From Aplidium turbinatum (lineage: Eukaryota; Chordata; Ascidiacea; Aplousobranchia; Polyclinidae), in NCBI GenBank assembly GCA_918807975.1, contig OU964918.1, forward strand, positions 34,146,477 through 34,210,476: a DNA stretch of 64,000 bases, given 5' to 3'. Under the pieces are notes generated by a model, which worked only from the letters and a program-made list of their open reading frames with translations, ran no database searches and had not been told where the DNA came from. Positions 11,571 to 23,246 of the stretch are shown piece after piece. Both the position numbers and the translations under genes were made by a program. The first letter of the stretch is position 1, and each line of letters starts with the position of its first letter.

Positions 11571-12254
11571 TCCACGCTCAAAATAATGCTCGCTCCTTGA
11601 CTAAAAGAACAATGCTTCATCAATTACATGCAGTAATGAGATTTCTGAACGCGTGTCACACCAATTTAGATTATGATCTTGTGACCTCGGTTCCAAGAAC
11701 AGCAACTCCTACGCTTTATTAACAAATGTAGACCAGCTGAAGAAGCAGGGTGGCGTTTGTCAAATACTATTATGTAATCCACGAAACGAATGGAAGATCA
11801 TGCAACAAAAAACGCGGTTTAAATGCAATGTATTGTAGTTGCAACAGCGTCTCTCAATGTAAGTTCAATGTGAACTCGGCTACATACAAGGCTAGTCAGG
11901 GGCGCCGGAAGCGGAAGGGCAAGGGGGGGCACCTCAATTTTTCTGCAGATGGAGGGGCAGGGGGGGCAATGGTGCCCTTTTAAAGTCATGTAAGCTTACT
12001 GCACATTTTGCAATAAAACAGTTTCTGCTATTCGCTTTTAGCCTAATTATAATCTTTCATTTTTGCCTCAAAATAATATTTACGGCACAAAATTTTGCAA
12101 CGCAATACAGGCCTTAAAACTCGTTTTTTTTGGCAGCCATTGTGGCCTACCGGGAGCTCCTTCTCGGCGGCCAAATCTGCGTGCTTGGAGGCCAAAATAA
12201 AAAACAACGATAGCACAAGGAAATAGAATTAAACTTACAACAATGCTAAAATGA

Positions 12255-12407
12255 TCACTTAGCGTTGTTGAAGTCTGGGCCTGGACGACGTCCTACAATA
12301 GAATCTTTGCACCACGCAATAACTGCTTTATCGGGATTGTAATCCAGTACTGCGGAACCATCTAACGACACTCGCACAAGTGTCTCCAATGTGGCTGATT
12401 AGAAGTT
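12255..12407 (-). pseudogene. hAT transposase C-terminus
   Basis: Read on the minus strand: SNQPHLETLVRVSLDGSAV, then DKAVIAWCKDS, then RRPGPDF, ending in a stop at 12255-12257. The block L-x-x-L-[VI]-R-[VI]-S-[LI]-[DE]-G, followed by P-x-x-A-[VI] and R-R-P, is the end of the dimerisation region in one group of hAT transposases (those related to ZNF862-like genes). It is too short for the length threshold of ordinary ORF calling, but it ends naturally. The rest of the transposase is gone. Confidence 0.75.
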
Positions 12408-12747
12408 CGCTACTCCTCTAGAATTCTTTTTAGCAACGAAAAACAACGTTCGACATGTGTTGACGATGACGGCAAGGTAATAAAATAAGTATTTCAATGA
12501 TGTGAAGGACATTACTAAAAGAAGCATGATTTTTGCAAAATATGATCAAAAAATGTTTTCCTCTCGGATGTCAACTAACCTAGTTCTCCTTTTTAACAAC
12601 GATTCAATGTCCGACAACATCGAATCGACATAAAAACGATAATATTGCCAGCCGATGTAAATTAGCACTTCGGATTAAGACTTTGTTAAGATAAACGTCG
12701 GGAATTACAAACAAGACTTACAGCGCTGGTGATTGCAGATGGATATA

Positions 12748-13319
12748 CAGTAGAACTCGGTTAATCCGGATTCGATTTGACTGGCGATTCCATCCGGATT
12801 AGGCGAAGGTCCGGATTAACCGATGACGGTTCTATCAAGCCTGACGTTACCTAGATAGAAGGGTATCGGTAAAAATCACCGAAATTGAACGCATTAGTGT
12901 TGTCATCTGCCAATTCCGAGACGCGCGATCACCACATTAGCGACCCAGTGATAGAGTTCTTTTGAAATGCATGTAAAATGAATGTATTTTTAGACTTTGC
13001 GTCTAACGCAAGAACACACTGGCAAAAGTTACATCTTCAGACATGCGTGTCGGAATAATCTGTAGTCACTCAAAACTTTTGAAAACAGTTAGGCTACCGA
13101 AGACGAGATTCTATGGAAAACTTACGAAAAATCGGGCAAATCCAGATAAAGCGATAAAGGGCAACTTTTGTCCGGAATAGGCGAAGATCCGGATTAAATA
13201 ATCCGGATAATCCAAAGCTGTTTCTCAAGAAAAAGATTACAAATCATTTGTACTTCCAGTTTTATCCGGATTAGGCGAAGATCCGGATTAACCGAATCCG
13301 GATTAACCGAGTTCTCCTG
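12748..13319. mobile_element. pogo/Tigger-like MITE, 572 bp
   Basis: Ends are CAGTAGAACTCGGTTAATCC and (read inward from the right) CAGGAGAACTCGGTTAATCC, with TA on each side. The words TCCGGATTA and TTAGGCGAAG repeat inside both ends. CAGTAGAAC with a TA target is typical of pogo/Tigger-type Tc1-mariner elements. It is non-coding and nested in the hAT 11897-13777. Confidence 0.85.
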
Positions 13320-13785
13320 TATTCCATCAATAACAAACATTCCCGCACAATGCAACAGTGGCGATTATGACGCGCTGACCTAATTTTGCGTCACTCTTTG
13401 ATTCTACATATTTTTGACAGTTAATCCACGATCATTCTATTGCGAAATTAAATAATTGGCTAGAAGAGACCGGCGGCCAAACTTGGACGATTGAGGAGGT
13501 AGCACCGGCGGTCATTCAAGCACTACTTAGCGGCCATGGCCGCAGGCTGCTTTAAGGCTTGACAATAGATTACATCATTATAACATAGCATAATGCTCTT
13601 TGTATACCGGACACTTGTAGACTATCATTACTCAATAGCTTACGTAGTGAGCTGATAGATTAGCATTATCGCTATGTCTTATCTTAAAACTTGAAAAAAA
13701 ATTGGCCTTTTAGTAAACAAAAGTGCCCTTTTTTCGTAATCTTGCTCCCCCAGTCAAAAATCGTTCCGCCGCCCCTGAGGCTAGT

Positions 13786-14954
13786 ACTAAGAGTAAGATT
13801 ACCCGATAAAGTCGATGATGCTCTACGTAAACAGAAGTCAGAAAGAAATTCAAAATAAAACAGTTACGGTTCATTAATTAACAGAACGTCACAACGCTTT
13901 TCATCAAAAGGAAAATCTGTAATGCCTCGGGTCATTTTCTTGTGGATTCAATAAGCTCTCTAAGATTCATATGCCACACACTAAAATCCAAACAATATTT
14001 AGATTTATTCAAAGTAGTATTTATTATGCGTCAAATCATTGTGAACCTGGAGAAATACTTTACAAGGAATTAGCTGCCTAACGGGCGTTTATGCGATAAA
14101 AATATCAGTTTGGCAGCAAAATATTGATAAGTATTTTGATTTGGTTACAGCAATACCGGACTGCAGCAATTGGCACAAGGCTCTTGCAGCAACGTTTTTC
14201 AACTTGATTCAATGGTAAAGCAACATGTGTTCTGTCAGGTTATGTACACACAAGTTCAGAAATATTTAGGAATATGCAATGAGGCACATTGAAATTACAA
14301 GTGGCTGCACATTTACAGTTCGATAATACGAGGAATTGAATACAACGCTAATACAATCATTTCGACGTGGATTCAACATTGCAAGATGATGTAAACATGC
14401 GCGGTTTGCAATTAGATTACTTCTCTTCTGTCCTTGTTTGTATAAAAGTCATAAAATCAGTCGTTGTATCCGTGCTAAAATTCAGCTATGCTCAAACCGC
14501 ATTATATTGATATTTTCTAAATAGAAAATGGATTTATACAATATGAATACAATACTGTTTCAGCATATAAAAATGCTGAATTTTACATCGAGTATTACGA
14601 TTAGTTTTATGACCCACTTTTTATACAAAAAAGGATAGATGATTTTGATAAGCAATCTAATTGCAAAACCGCGCATGTTTACAAGTATTCAACGTCTTGA
14701 TATGTTGAATCAACGTAAAAATGGCTATCTGTCTAATGAAAGAAAAAAAGGAAAATCTTTCATTGAGCTCCGCGTTTTATTTAGGATGTGGTTGAAGCCA
14801 AAGTTTATAAAACCGCAATCATTCAAATAGTTTATTCTGCGCAAAAGCAAGCCCAGGACCATTTTAGTTCCTTGATTGTGCTCAATATATCTCGTAATTT
14901 CGTTTGATTTCTGATCCATTCGGCAGTCTTTTTATCTCGCCATGTTAAACCCAT
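13786..14954. other. Gene-free stretch upstream of the RTE LINE
   Basis: No gene could be supported. If the P450 gene continues upstream, missing exons might lie here or further left, but no P450 motif was recognised by eye. Confidence 0.45.
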
Positions 14955-16030
14955 CATGATTCGTTCATGTGCTCTCTGCATAGTCTTAGTTTAAGTGTTA
15001 ATTTCTTTGTAAGGTTCCAAGTTTCTGCACCATATGTAGCGGTTGGAAGGATGCATTGATCGTAGACTTGTTTCTTGAGAGAAAGAGGCAGTTTTGACTT
15101 AAATATTGAACTTGCTCTTCCAAAGGCTTGCCATCCAAGTGATATTCTTCTTTTGATTTCATCTTCTTTATTGGAGTTGGTTGTAATTTTTTGGCCAAGA
15201 TATATATAGTGATCAACTTTTTCGATAGTCGTTCCGTCCAAAAAAATATTGCTGCCGATGTCTGCCAGTTTGTTAAACATAACTTTCGTTTTGTTAAAGT
15301 TCATAAGAAGGCCAATCTTTTTGCTTTCTGTATTGAGTTCACTTAGCATTGTTTGTAGTTGTTTAGGTTGCTCAGATATAAGGATGATGTCATCAGCAAA
15401 ACGTAAATGGTTTATGTATTCACCATCAATTTTGATTCCTTTTTCTTCCCAGTTAAGTTGCTTAAAAATTTCTTCTAAGGTTGCTGTAAAAAGTTTTGGA
15501 GATATTGTGTCACCTTGGCGTACCCCTTTTTGAATATGAAATGGTTCAGAGTCTTTGTGCAGCCGAATTATAGATGTATTTTCCGCGTAAATGTTATTGA
15601 GAAGTTGAGTGTATGATTGGTCAATTCCCTGTTTTTCAAGTGCTGAAATGACAGCTGATGTTTCAACAGAGTCAAACGCTTTTTTATAATCTATTAGTCC
15701 AAGGCAGAGTGGGATGTTATATTCGTTTGTTTTTTCAATTAATTGGTTGATAGGCTAGTGCAGGTGGTCCATGGTTGAAAACCCTTTCCTAAAACCTGCT
15801 TGTTCTCTCGGTTGGTGGTAGTCCAAATCTTTATCAACTCTGTTGGTAATTACTCGGGTAAAAAGTTTGTAAATTGTTGGAAGAAGACTAATCGGACGAT
15901 AGTTTCCCAAGTCTTTTTGGTCTCCCTTCTTATAAATTTCAAAATACGCCACAAAACCAACTAACTTTGGGGATTTATAGAGGAGCAAGAGGAACTTCAA
16001 ACGGGCAACATTAGATACCCAAGGGGGCAT
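14955..16030 (-). mobile_element. RTE-type LINE, reverse transcriptase region
   Basis: The minus strand encodes a nearly continuous RT from 16030 down to about 15000. In order it shows [59 protein letters not shown] and HLRFADDIILIS (the catalytic A/FADD box near 15390-15410). The C-terminal half follows, with YLGQKI and the end TYGAETWNLTKK. The style ([17 protein letters not shown] and TYGAETW) is that of RTE-clade LINEs. There is one in-frame stop at about 15755 and a frame change near 15000, so it is a dead but fairly recent copy. The N-terminal endonuclease is absent. It lies just before the first recognised P450 exon, on the opposite strand. Confidence 0.9.
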
Positions 16031-16130
16031 TGTTACGTCATTACGAGTGACAATGGGCGGATTTGGAAGTCCTTGGCACTGAATTAAAAATGCTTTTAAA
16101 CTTTCTAAGCTTTTTGTTTATTTTTTATAG

Positions 16131-16246
16131 AATTCATGCGCGCAATCGTCAAAGAACACGAAGAAACATTTGACGAAGACAACGTTAGAGATTTTATTGA
16201 CGCTTTTATTTTGGAAATGAAAAAGAAGAATGATTCAAGTTTTACT
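16131..16246 (+). CDS. Cytochrome P450 (CYP2 clan), internal exon (J-helix region)
   Basis: Preceded by a T-rich tract and acceptor AG (16129-16130) and followed by donor GTAAGA at 16247. It encodes MRAIVKEHEETFDEDNVRD, then FIDAFILEMKKKNDSSFT, the H-K-E-T-[FL]-D-x-[DN]-x-x-R-D-[FY]-[IL]-D-[AV] block found before the I-helix in CYP2-family enzymes. The reading frame ends in phase 0 and continues directly into the exon at 22429 (SSFT then ASQLVFYVR). P450s of this clan are haem monooxygenases of the endoplasmic reticulum that oxidise fatty acids, steroids or xenobiotics; the substrate cannot be told here. The exon was short enough to be missed by length-limited ORF finding. The following 6.2 kb intron holds a hAT (16310-19429) and older repeats. 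Upstream exons, with the membrane anchor and helices A-H, were not recognised. Confidence 0.85.
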
Positions 16247-16964
16247 GTAAGATTAGGCATATTAGGTATCTTCAGTTTAAATTGTCTTCGCTCCATATAG
16301 CCTACTAATCAAGGCGATCTCTATAACTGGCCTGGACACCACGCGCCCCCAGTCAAAAACTGGAGGCAGATGGTATAAATACACATTTTCTCAATAAGAC
16401 TACATATTTTTGGAGTCAAGATATTTTCTGCTAAGCATGGGTCAATAGCAACTACTTGGGATTGATGCAGGTTGTTTAATGTTTATGACATCATAATGAT
16501 ATCATAGAAGATTATAATATTTTGTTTAATTGATGCATTTATATAATATATACCTTGTAAATGAATGTACCTTGCTTGTTGGCAGCACAAGAAAAACAGA
16601 GAATAACACAAAACCTTGAAACTATTGTAACTCAGCTTATTGCATTCCACATAGAGCAGGAACAACCAAATTTTTCAGTACACAAGCACCTATTAATTAA
16701 TGTATTTGTTGTGCAATATATAGGCTACTTAATATCGTTGCTGCGAACACTTTATTTCTGTATAAAATCTGTAAATAGTCCTTGTTTCAATAGTCCGTTA
16801 CGTAATTTCAATATGTGTGTGTAACTGTGTATATTAGTTTGTTTTTGTGATGTTGTTGGGTTCAGTCGTGTTCTCATTGCTTTAAGAATTGGCGCTCCAG
16901 TTGCTCCAGGAACGAGGAGGCGACTGATTCTTAACTAATTCATCAACTTATTTTAAAGTATCAG

Positions 16965-17151
16965 GTTTGGTGGCCGTGCTTAACCATATTTATTGATGCA
17001 TATACCGCAATATTAGATCCTTTCATGCACGTCTTAAACCATTAAGGTTTTGCCACCTTTTCCTTTTGTTGGTTTTGTTACTGTATTTCTTTTTCACAAT
17101 ATCATTCCTTTTGTATTCTGACAAAGAAAAATAAATTGAATTGAATTGAAT
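16965..17151 (+). mobile_element. LINE 3' end, family shared with 51590-51780 and 63325-63519
   Basis: Contains GGCCGTGCTTA, then GCACGTCTTAAACC, AAGGTTTTGCCACCTTTTCC and GACAAAGAAAAATAAATTGA with a GAATT repeat tail. The same blocks in the same order occur at 51590-51780 and 63325-63519. It is a 5'-truncated copy without ORF. Confidence 0.75.
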
Positions 17152-18251
17152 GCAACAAACTTCGTACCTCAAACACCCAACATAGCCTACCGTATATAAC
17201 ATTGCTTAATGCTTATTAAAACATACTTGATATGCAGCTTTTGCCTTTTTAGGCCAAACTTGTACATTTCACATACAATTCTCAAGGGATTCACTTAAAT
17301 AGGCTACAGTAGGTTGTGACAATATTGTTTAATGTTTATACATGTTGGCCTTGTTGGGTGTGATTGAGCAGCAATTTATGATATGCATTCAGTTGGGTCC
17401 ACACATATTAAGGGGTTGCTGTGTTACCAAATACGAGGCCAACATTAGAAGTTATGTGTTTTTAGAATCACAACTTTTCAGATTGAACAGTTTGTTAGTA
17501 ACGTACTGCATATTATGATTACTGCAACTTTAACAGTTTCTGAGATGATTCTTTGCATGACAATGGAGTCATTGCTTTGCATAACTTATTGAGCAAAATA
17601 TTGGATAAAGTAGTACAATGTAATGAAGTCATATTCATAAAAATCACTTACATAATACTGAAAAAATGTGCTAAGTGGCTTTTGGCAAACATTTAATTTT
17701 ACAACCAAAAGTAAGCTATAGCAAAAACCACACTACTGACAATCTGACATGTTGCATCGTTTGGTACATTTAAGCCTCCCCGATTTAAGTACTGGGTATA
17801 AGAGCCAAATTTTTCATAGTAAAAGAGAGTGCTGTCACTACAAATTTCCTCTTTCATTGTAACATATCCATTATCCAACTAAGTAAACAATGGCTTGCAA
17901 TTCATCAAATGATAATTTTTTCTATATGATAGGCTAGCCTACTTGGCAATCCCTCAAACACTTCCACTTCTGATAAAACCATTCTGTATGAGCATAGATT
18001 GCAAACATGCCCTGCTGATGCACATACAGAAGAAATGTCAATTCCCTGAAGCAAAGCATGCTTGGTCTTGCTTATTGACAGTTTTTCGGAGACCTGCTGA
18101 ACATTTATAAAATATGTTCCCCCACAACCTTGCCAAATAATTTCTCAATCTGTTGAAACCTCACTGAACATAACAAACTCATGATCTGCTGATAAAACGC
18201 TTCGAGCAAGATCAACTAGACCTAAGCAGGTATGATGAAAAGCTGAGCTTG

Positions 18252-18650
18252 TTAAACTGGACAACTGTTGCACTTGTTTTCTTTGAACTCTACCCAATCC
18301 ATACATTCAACTGAATTAGCCAACTGTGTTAAAATTTTCGGCTGAATGTCATTCTCAGATCTTACAACATCTCTGACTAGATCCTTAAAGCAGAACTTAG
18401 CTCCTAACCCTTTCACATTGACAATCTTCCAAAACTGAAGAAACATTTTTATGAACTTATTTTTGTGTTTAGTCAACCAAGGTTTGCTCGAAATTGTTTC
18501 AAAATGTCTGAAAAAATACCTAGGCCTATGGACTTGGTTTCGATCACAGATTATATCACCAATATGTGAACAACACTGCTCAAGTTTATCGATAATAATG
18601 ATGATTTGATCATATTGACAGTCTGCTGTTAAATGATGAACTGGTATCAT
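18252..18650 (-). CDS. Unrecognised 132-residue ORF inside a hAT-like element
   Basis: An uninterrupted minus-strand frame of 132 codons from an ATG, inside the transposon at 16310-19429. It has several Cys and His residues (CCSHIGDIICDR, HRPRYFFRHF near residues 25-50), a basic stretch (KPWLTKHKNKFIKMF, about residues 57-71) and ends in CNSCPV. No catalytic hAT motif (D-D-E, CxxH or dimerisation block) was recognised, and flanking frames on the same strand are closed by stops. It may be a decayed accessory ORF or part of a transposase of an unfamiliar type. Chance remains possible in AT-rich DNA, although 132 codons is well above most spurious frames here. I cannot assign a function. Confidence 0.35.
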   Translation of the reverse strand: MIPVHHLTADCQYDQIIIIIDKLEQCCSHIGDIICDRNQVHRPRYFFRHFETISSKPWLTKHKNKFIKMFLQFWKIVNVKGLGAKFCFKDLVRDVVRSENDIQPKILTQLANSVECMDWVEFKENKCNSCPV

Positions 18651-19717
18651 GTTTAATAAGAATTCGGACCACCAAGAAATACTTAACCATAACTGCTAGA
18701 ACAGTGGTTGCTGATTGTTTAGAATTATATTGAGCTTTCCAAAAAAAATCTTTCTTCCGTGGTAAGACATACTAGGCTTGACATAGGCCTATATTTCGTT
18801 TATAAAAAGAAATAACGTACTGGTACTTGTTTCTGGCGACTCTGCAATGTATCTAAAATAGTTTTTAAATTAAAACCTTGCATATTATTAACTTTTGATG
18901 CAATTCTAGTAAGAGTGCTCTCTCTCTCTCTCTTCACTATCCTTGGGTAAGTGATACATTAAAATTTGTTTATTTCCATCATAACCAGATCTGCATCCAG
19001 CACCACACTCAGTACCATCCAGTAACACAACACTTTCTGCCCATTATCACTTATCACATTAGGGCAGGCGGTGTCTCTAAACTACAAAACATATATGTTA
19101 CTTTCAAAAGCACACAATTTAGACTAATTAGCTGGGATTCAATTTTAACTCAAGTACTAAACATATCTAACAGACTAGCCTGCTGGCCTCTGCAGCTTTA
19201 CTGCCAGGCTAATCTAGTTTCACACATAAAAACTTCAAATTCTCTGGAAAAAACTGCAGTGCCTAGTTTAAATTTATTGTTATTAAGCATATTTCGCTCC
19301 CTGAATAACAATGCACTCGCAAAAATCAAAAGCACTTTGTGTGATAGCTAAAAACCTCGCTTGAACCATCTGCCTCCAGTTTTCGATTGGAGGCGCGCGG
19401 TGTCCAGGCCTGTTATAGAGATCGTCTTGCTACTAATCTACAATGCATTTATGCAAAAGTGTTGCCAAATGTTTTGTACATTTTTAAAATCAAGCAAAAA
19501 GATATTTTTAATCTCTAGCTAAAAAATCTACCAATGATTTCCAATCAAGCATCTATCAACATTTTCAAAAATTGTATGACTTAAAACAAAAGTGATCTGT
19601 TGTCAATTCATCAATCAGATGTAAGCCTAAATATTGGTGAACTCGTATATTTGCAAATTGTAGAGTAGCCTAATTGTTTTAAATGCTATAAAATTCCTAA
19701 CACCAATGCCATCACAA

Positions 19718-21875
19718 GTGATCTTGATGAAAGATCGCTTTACTTTGTGTTGATCTTGATGGACAATAAGATCAAGATCACAATAAAATAGAAACTTACT
19801 TACAAGATAGAGACATTTTTTTAGAACTCGTACTGTACAAAGTAATTAGTGGTAATTGCTAACATTACGCCATTGTTAATATGATAGATCGCAGTTGTTA
19901 CATTAGGCTACGGTACAATAAACTATACGAATAAAATAGCGCCATAACTATCGAGCTTCCACGACAGGAAGCAGCGAAAAACTGCAGAAGCCATCGAGTC
20001 AGCTGCTTCCCATGTTCTTAATGTGAGCTGGAGCCAGTTGTTTGAAAAATAGCTCCGACTCCGATGTATTTCAAAAGATGCTACTACTATAAATGGCTGA
20101 ATTTACATAATCTAACAGCAACCCTTCACAAAATTAAGAAATTATTTGCGTAATCAGACGTCAAATTAACGAATATATGTTGAAACGCAGTTCCGCATGA
20201 CATTTTGATGAAAGTAGCCTACCTTAAATTTCATAAAGTTGTGCCATTTTTTAGCAACAGTTGACTGCAGGCAATTTTAAGCTTTAGAAATTAAATTGAT
20301 ATGTCGTCATTATTTTATTGAAAGTACTTTTCGGAACCTGGAGCTGGAGCCGGAGCCGGAGCGAAGGTATCAATAAGCTCCGCAGCAGAAGCTGGAGCTA
20401 ATTTATGATAAAAGAGAGCTCCGGAGCTAGAGCTGGAGCAACTTAACATTTACGCCTGCTCCAAAGCCCTGGATGAAACAAGCTAGGCTGATATTCAGTA
20501 GAATCGAAAAGAAAAAAAAGAAGTTGTTTGCTGCAGCAATACTCAAGTGAAGTCCTGTGATCAGGCGCGGATCTAGGAGTTTTTTTTCGGGGGGGGGGGG
20601 AGGGGGGTGGCAGAAAATTTGAAAATCAATTAAAAAGAAAGAAAAAGATAAAACCTATATAAACAATGATACTACGACATATACGATATGCTATAAAATA
20701 GACATTTAAATCAGCCATTTTCATTAATTGTGAATATTCAAAAAAATAAATTTTGCTTGAATAAAAATTGCTATGCATGCAATATAAACTTGAAATCTGG
20801 TTTAAAACCCTGTATAAAACCTGGTTTAAAACCCTCCATGACCAATTGGATATTTGTATGTTTGCAGGCATATACGGTAGCCTAATTGATTGAAATTCTA
20901 ATAAAGACTAAAAACTAGAAAACAGCCATTCAAGGTTTCAACCGACGTCATTTGGTTCAGCGTTGGTTTCAGCTGAGTCAGCTCCAACAAATGTTGCTAT
21001 TAAAACTTATTTAAAGTTGTATGAAAGAAAATAACAGAGTCTGATCGATGGATAATTTCAACCATAATAATAATAAAAATTATCTCTCCCACCCCCCCGT
21101 AATTTGTCTAATTATCGCTTTTGACAAACTTTTTGTGTTTTTTGAGAGCATTTTTTGTCAAAAATCTTAGTGGAAGCATTGTAAATAAGAAATTGCGACA
21201 CAATTAAACCATATTAACCCATAAAAGCAGAAATATGTCACAATGCCCACGGATCAGCAGTAACTTTTATCGCAAATTGTCCATTGTTTATTCATTGTTA
21301 GCCTACGTATTTAAATCATTCTTATAAAACACTCTCTCTTTACAAAAGTGGTCTTTTCGAAGATCAACAGTTTGGATTTTAAGAATAGCCTAAAATCTGA
21401 AAAAAAACTGACATTCTGAAATAAAAAAATACCTAAGCAAGCTAAATCGTCTTCAGCAAAAGTTAGACAGATTTTCCTATCGCCAAAAAACACGACGCAC
21501 TTTTTATAATCTATAACACACCATGACTTTTCGACAAAATATTACGTTTGGGTCTGAAATAGACAAAACATTATGTTTGGGTAACTGGTATCAATTCAAG
21601 GAAGAACTGTGCCCTCTACAAATAAGAAATTTCGTTAGGTAAAAAAAAAAAAAATTAGGTCAAAATAAAAATGGCCCTAGTTAGCCTATTTACTTATCAA
21701 TCAGCGATCGAGGAGTTAAAAGTAACAGTTTAGGCTAGTAACACCAACTACCATTACCCAGGTTGCTTATAGTAACATTCGTGATTTTTGCAACATTATT
21801 GATTAAAAACTTCATTATTTTATATGTTTGGAGAAAGTGATCTTGATCTTCAAAATCCTGGGTTTTAAAATCACG
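19718..21875. mobile_element. Older relative of the 46684-47869 hAT, broken up
   Basis: The left part (about 19718-19900) shares GATCTTGAT repeats and the block TTTTAGAACTCGTACTGTAC with 46684-46910. The right part (about 21690-21865) shares CAGCGATCGA, GTTAAAAGTAA and GTTGCTTATAGTAAC with 47585-47720. The middle is unrelated and includes a hAT-like end (20325-20468, GGAGC-rich, ending GCTCCAAAGCCCTG) and a repeat also present at 54300-54415. Target duplication not determined. Confidence 0.6.
20320..20468. mobile_element. hAT-like terminal fragment rich in GGAGCT words
   Basis: Many GGAGC/GCTCC words lead to a terminal GCTCCAAAGCCCTG. Read inward this gives CAGGGCTTTGGAGC, a common style of hAT terminus. 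A weaker GCTCC-rich block lies at 20033-20060 and another at 3855-3895. The partner end was not identified. Confidence 0.45.
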
Positions 21876-22428
21876 ACACCCGGGTTTTGAAATTTTGTCC
21901 AAACCTAAAAACACTAGTGGGTATTAGCAATGGGTATAGGCTCATTCGTTACGTCATGCCACTAGCGATCAAAAATAATTTAGCACTATTTATTGTCATT
22001 TTTCCAACTCAGGAATTCCTAAAAGCACACGATATAAAACACGCAGTTGAGATTAGGGTTACCATCCTAAAGAAGTTTTGAAATTACTTTGAAAAATCAG
22101 TAAACTTCTGTACAGCAGACGAAACTGTCATTTTACTGCAGAAAACAAAAGTCTGGTCAATATAGCAAAATACATAAACTTAATTTCTGAGCCTAAATCT
22201 TTGCTTGTAGGCTAAGTTACATTGTGCAATGCTGAGTAATATCTGGGGATTGTGATTAACGTTTTTGCGGTTGGCCGGTTTTTATAGTCATAATTTATAA
22301 AACAAATGGAGATTTGGCCAGTAACATCCTTCAAGGTTCTTTTAATTGCGATTTATTTTGCGTCCGATTGTTTCAGAAATCTTTAGTTGCATGAAATAGC
22401 CTATGTTGAGTTATCATTCGTCCAACAG

Positions 22429-22573
22429 GCTTCCCAATTAGTTTTCTACGTACGATCAGTCTTCACAGCTGGAATCCATTCAACTTCCAGCACTATAAAT
22501 TGGAGTTTGCTTTGTCTCATCCATTATCCTGAAGTTCAAAACCAACTTTACAAGGAAGTGATGGAAGTTATTG
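22429..22573 (+). CDS. Cytochrome P450 (CYP2 clan), I-helix exon
   Basis: Acceptor AG at 22427-22428 and donor GTTGGT at 22574. It encodes ASQLVFYVRSVFTAGIHST, then SSTINWSLLCLIHYPEVQNQ and LYKEVMEVI. The I-helix oxygen-activation motif usually reads AGTETTS; here it is AGIHSTS, so the residue before the conserved Ser/Thr pair is His rather than Glu or Asp. This is an unusual but not unique variation, and it could alter activity. The exon is 145 nt, starts in phase 0 and leaves one base that combines with GA of the next exon to give Gly. The order and phase match the exon structure of CYP2-family genes. Confidence 0.9.
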
Positions 22574-23015
22574 GTTGGTAGAACTGGCGATGTAGCCTAT
22601 TAAATAACATTGTGCCGTAAGCCTGTAACAACAAACCTTTGTTATATTTTGAACTCTTTCTGTAGCTTACCATGCTTGGGCTTGTTGATATCAATGGGAG
22701 AAATAGCAACCCATGCACTTTATTACTCATGTTAAACACGTAGCCTATGCCTATAAAGATAATGTTGTTACCGGTATCTTTTCAAGAAACTACAAAAAAA
22801 CTTGTTTTTTGTAGAGTTTTAAAAAAAATGTTTTCGTATTCTACTTCAAGTTTGCTCTAATTTGCGCTATTTACAGAACCTTTGATCTCATCAACTGGTT
22901 TTCAGGTCAAATATAAAGGCTTACAAGTGATTGAACGCATTCTTTGAGAAGCTTTTAAGTTACCGGTGCTGTTTGCTTGGACTTTCATTTTAACTACGTA
23001 ACTATTTATTCTTAG

Positions 23016-23179
23016 GACCCAATGGCAATGTTTCAGTAACCAAACGAAAAAGCATGCCATATACTAACGCGTTCGTAGAAGAAGTTTTGAGGTTCCGTAC
23101 AATCGCACCTTTCGCTGGATTTCACAAAACCTCCGAAGATGCTAATTTAAACGGATATTTTATTCCAAAAGACACTTGG
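23016..23179 (+). CDS. Cytochrome P450 (CYP2 clan), K-helix exon
   Basis: Acceptor AG at 23014-23015 (TTCTTAG) and donor GTAATT at 23180. It encodes PNGNVSVTKRKSMPYTNAF, then VEEVLRFRTIAPFAGFHKTS and NGYFIPKDTW. The invariant K-helix ExxR motif is present as EEVLR, and the PKDTW segment matches the usual G-Y-x-[IL]-P-K-[GD]-T-x. The exon joins in frame to the next one as PKDTW then VLLNLWAIHND. A hAT MITE (23247-23959) has inserted 68 bp beyond the donor. Confidence 0.93.
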
Positions 23180-23246
23180 GTAATTATTAAGATGCTGTCC
23201 GCACTGCAGCAATGCGTAATAATTTATGGTTCTCTTCAGCCTAATC

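Larger units (their letters stand above)
11897..13777 (-). mobile_element. hAT transposon with transposase remnant, 1.9 kb
   Basis: Flanked by identical AGGCTAGT (11889-11896 and 13778-13785). Ends are CAGGGGCGCCGGAAG and, read inward from the right, CAGGGGCGGCGGAAC. On the minus strand 12255-12407 encode the C-terminus of a hAT transposase. A pogo-like MITE (12748-13319) lies inside. Another copy of this family begins at 10578. Confidence 0.9.
16310..19429. mobile_element. hAT-like transposon in the P450 intron, 3.1 kb
   Basis: Flanked by identical CTACTAAT (16302-16309 and 19430-19437). The terminal inverted repeats are about 64 bp: CAAGGCGATCTCTATAAC on the left against CAAGACGATCTCTATAAC from the right, then shared GGCCTGGACACC and ACTGGAGGCAGATGG with few differences. 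It contains a LINE 3' end (16965-17151), a 132-codon minus-strand ORF of unknown type (18252-18650) and a short TC run near 18918. The 8-bp duplication suggests hAT, but the CAAGG end is not the commonest form. It lies 64 bp after the P450 exon donor. Confidence 0.88.

Noticed and set aside
12150-12200. TTGGCAGCCATTGTGGCC and related GGCCAA words near 13480-13540 as separate MITE ends
   Set aside because: They lie well inside the hAT at 11897-13777 and show no target duplication of their own.
14080-14220. Candidate missing P450 exon between an AG and a GTAAAG site near 14150-14215
   Set aside because: The translated segment shows no P450 motif in any frame.
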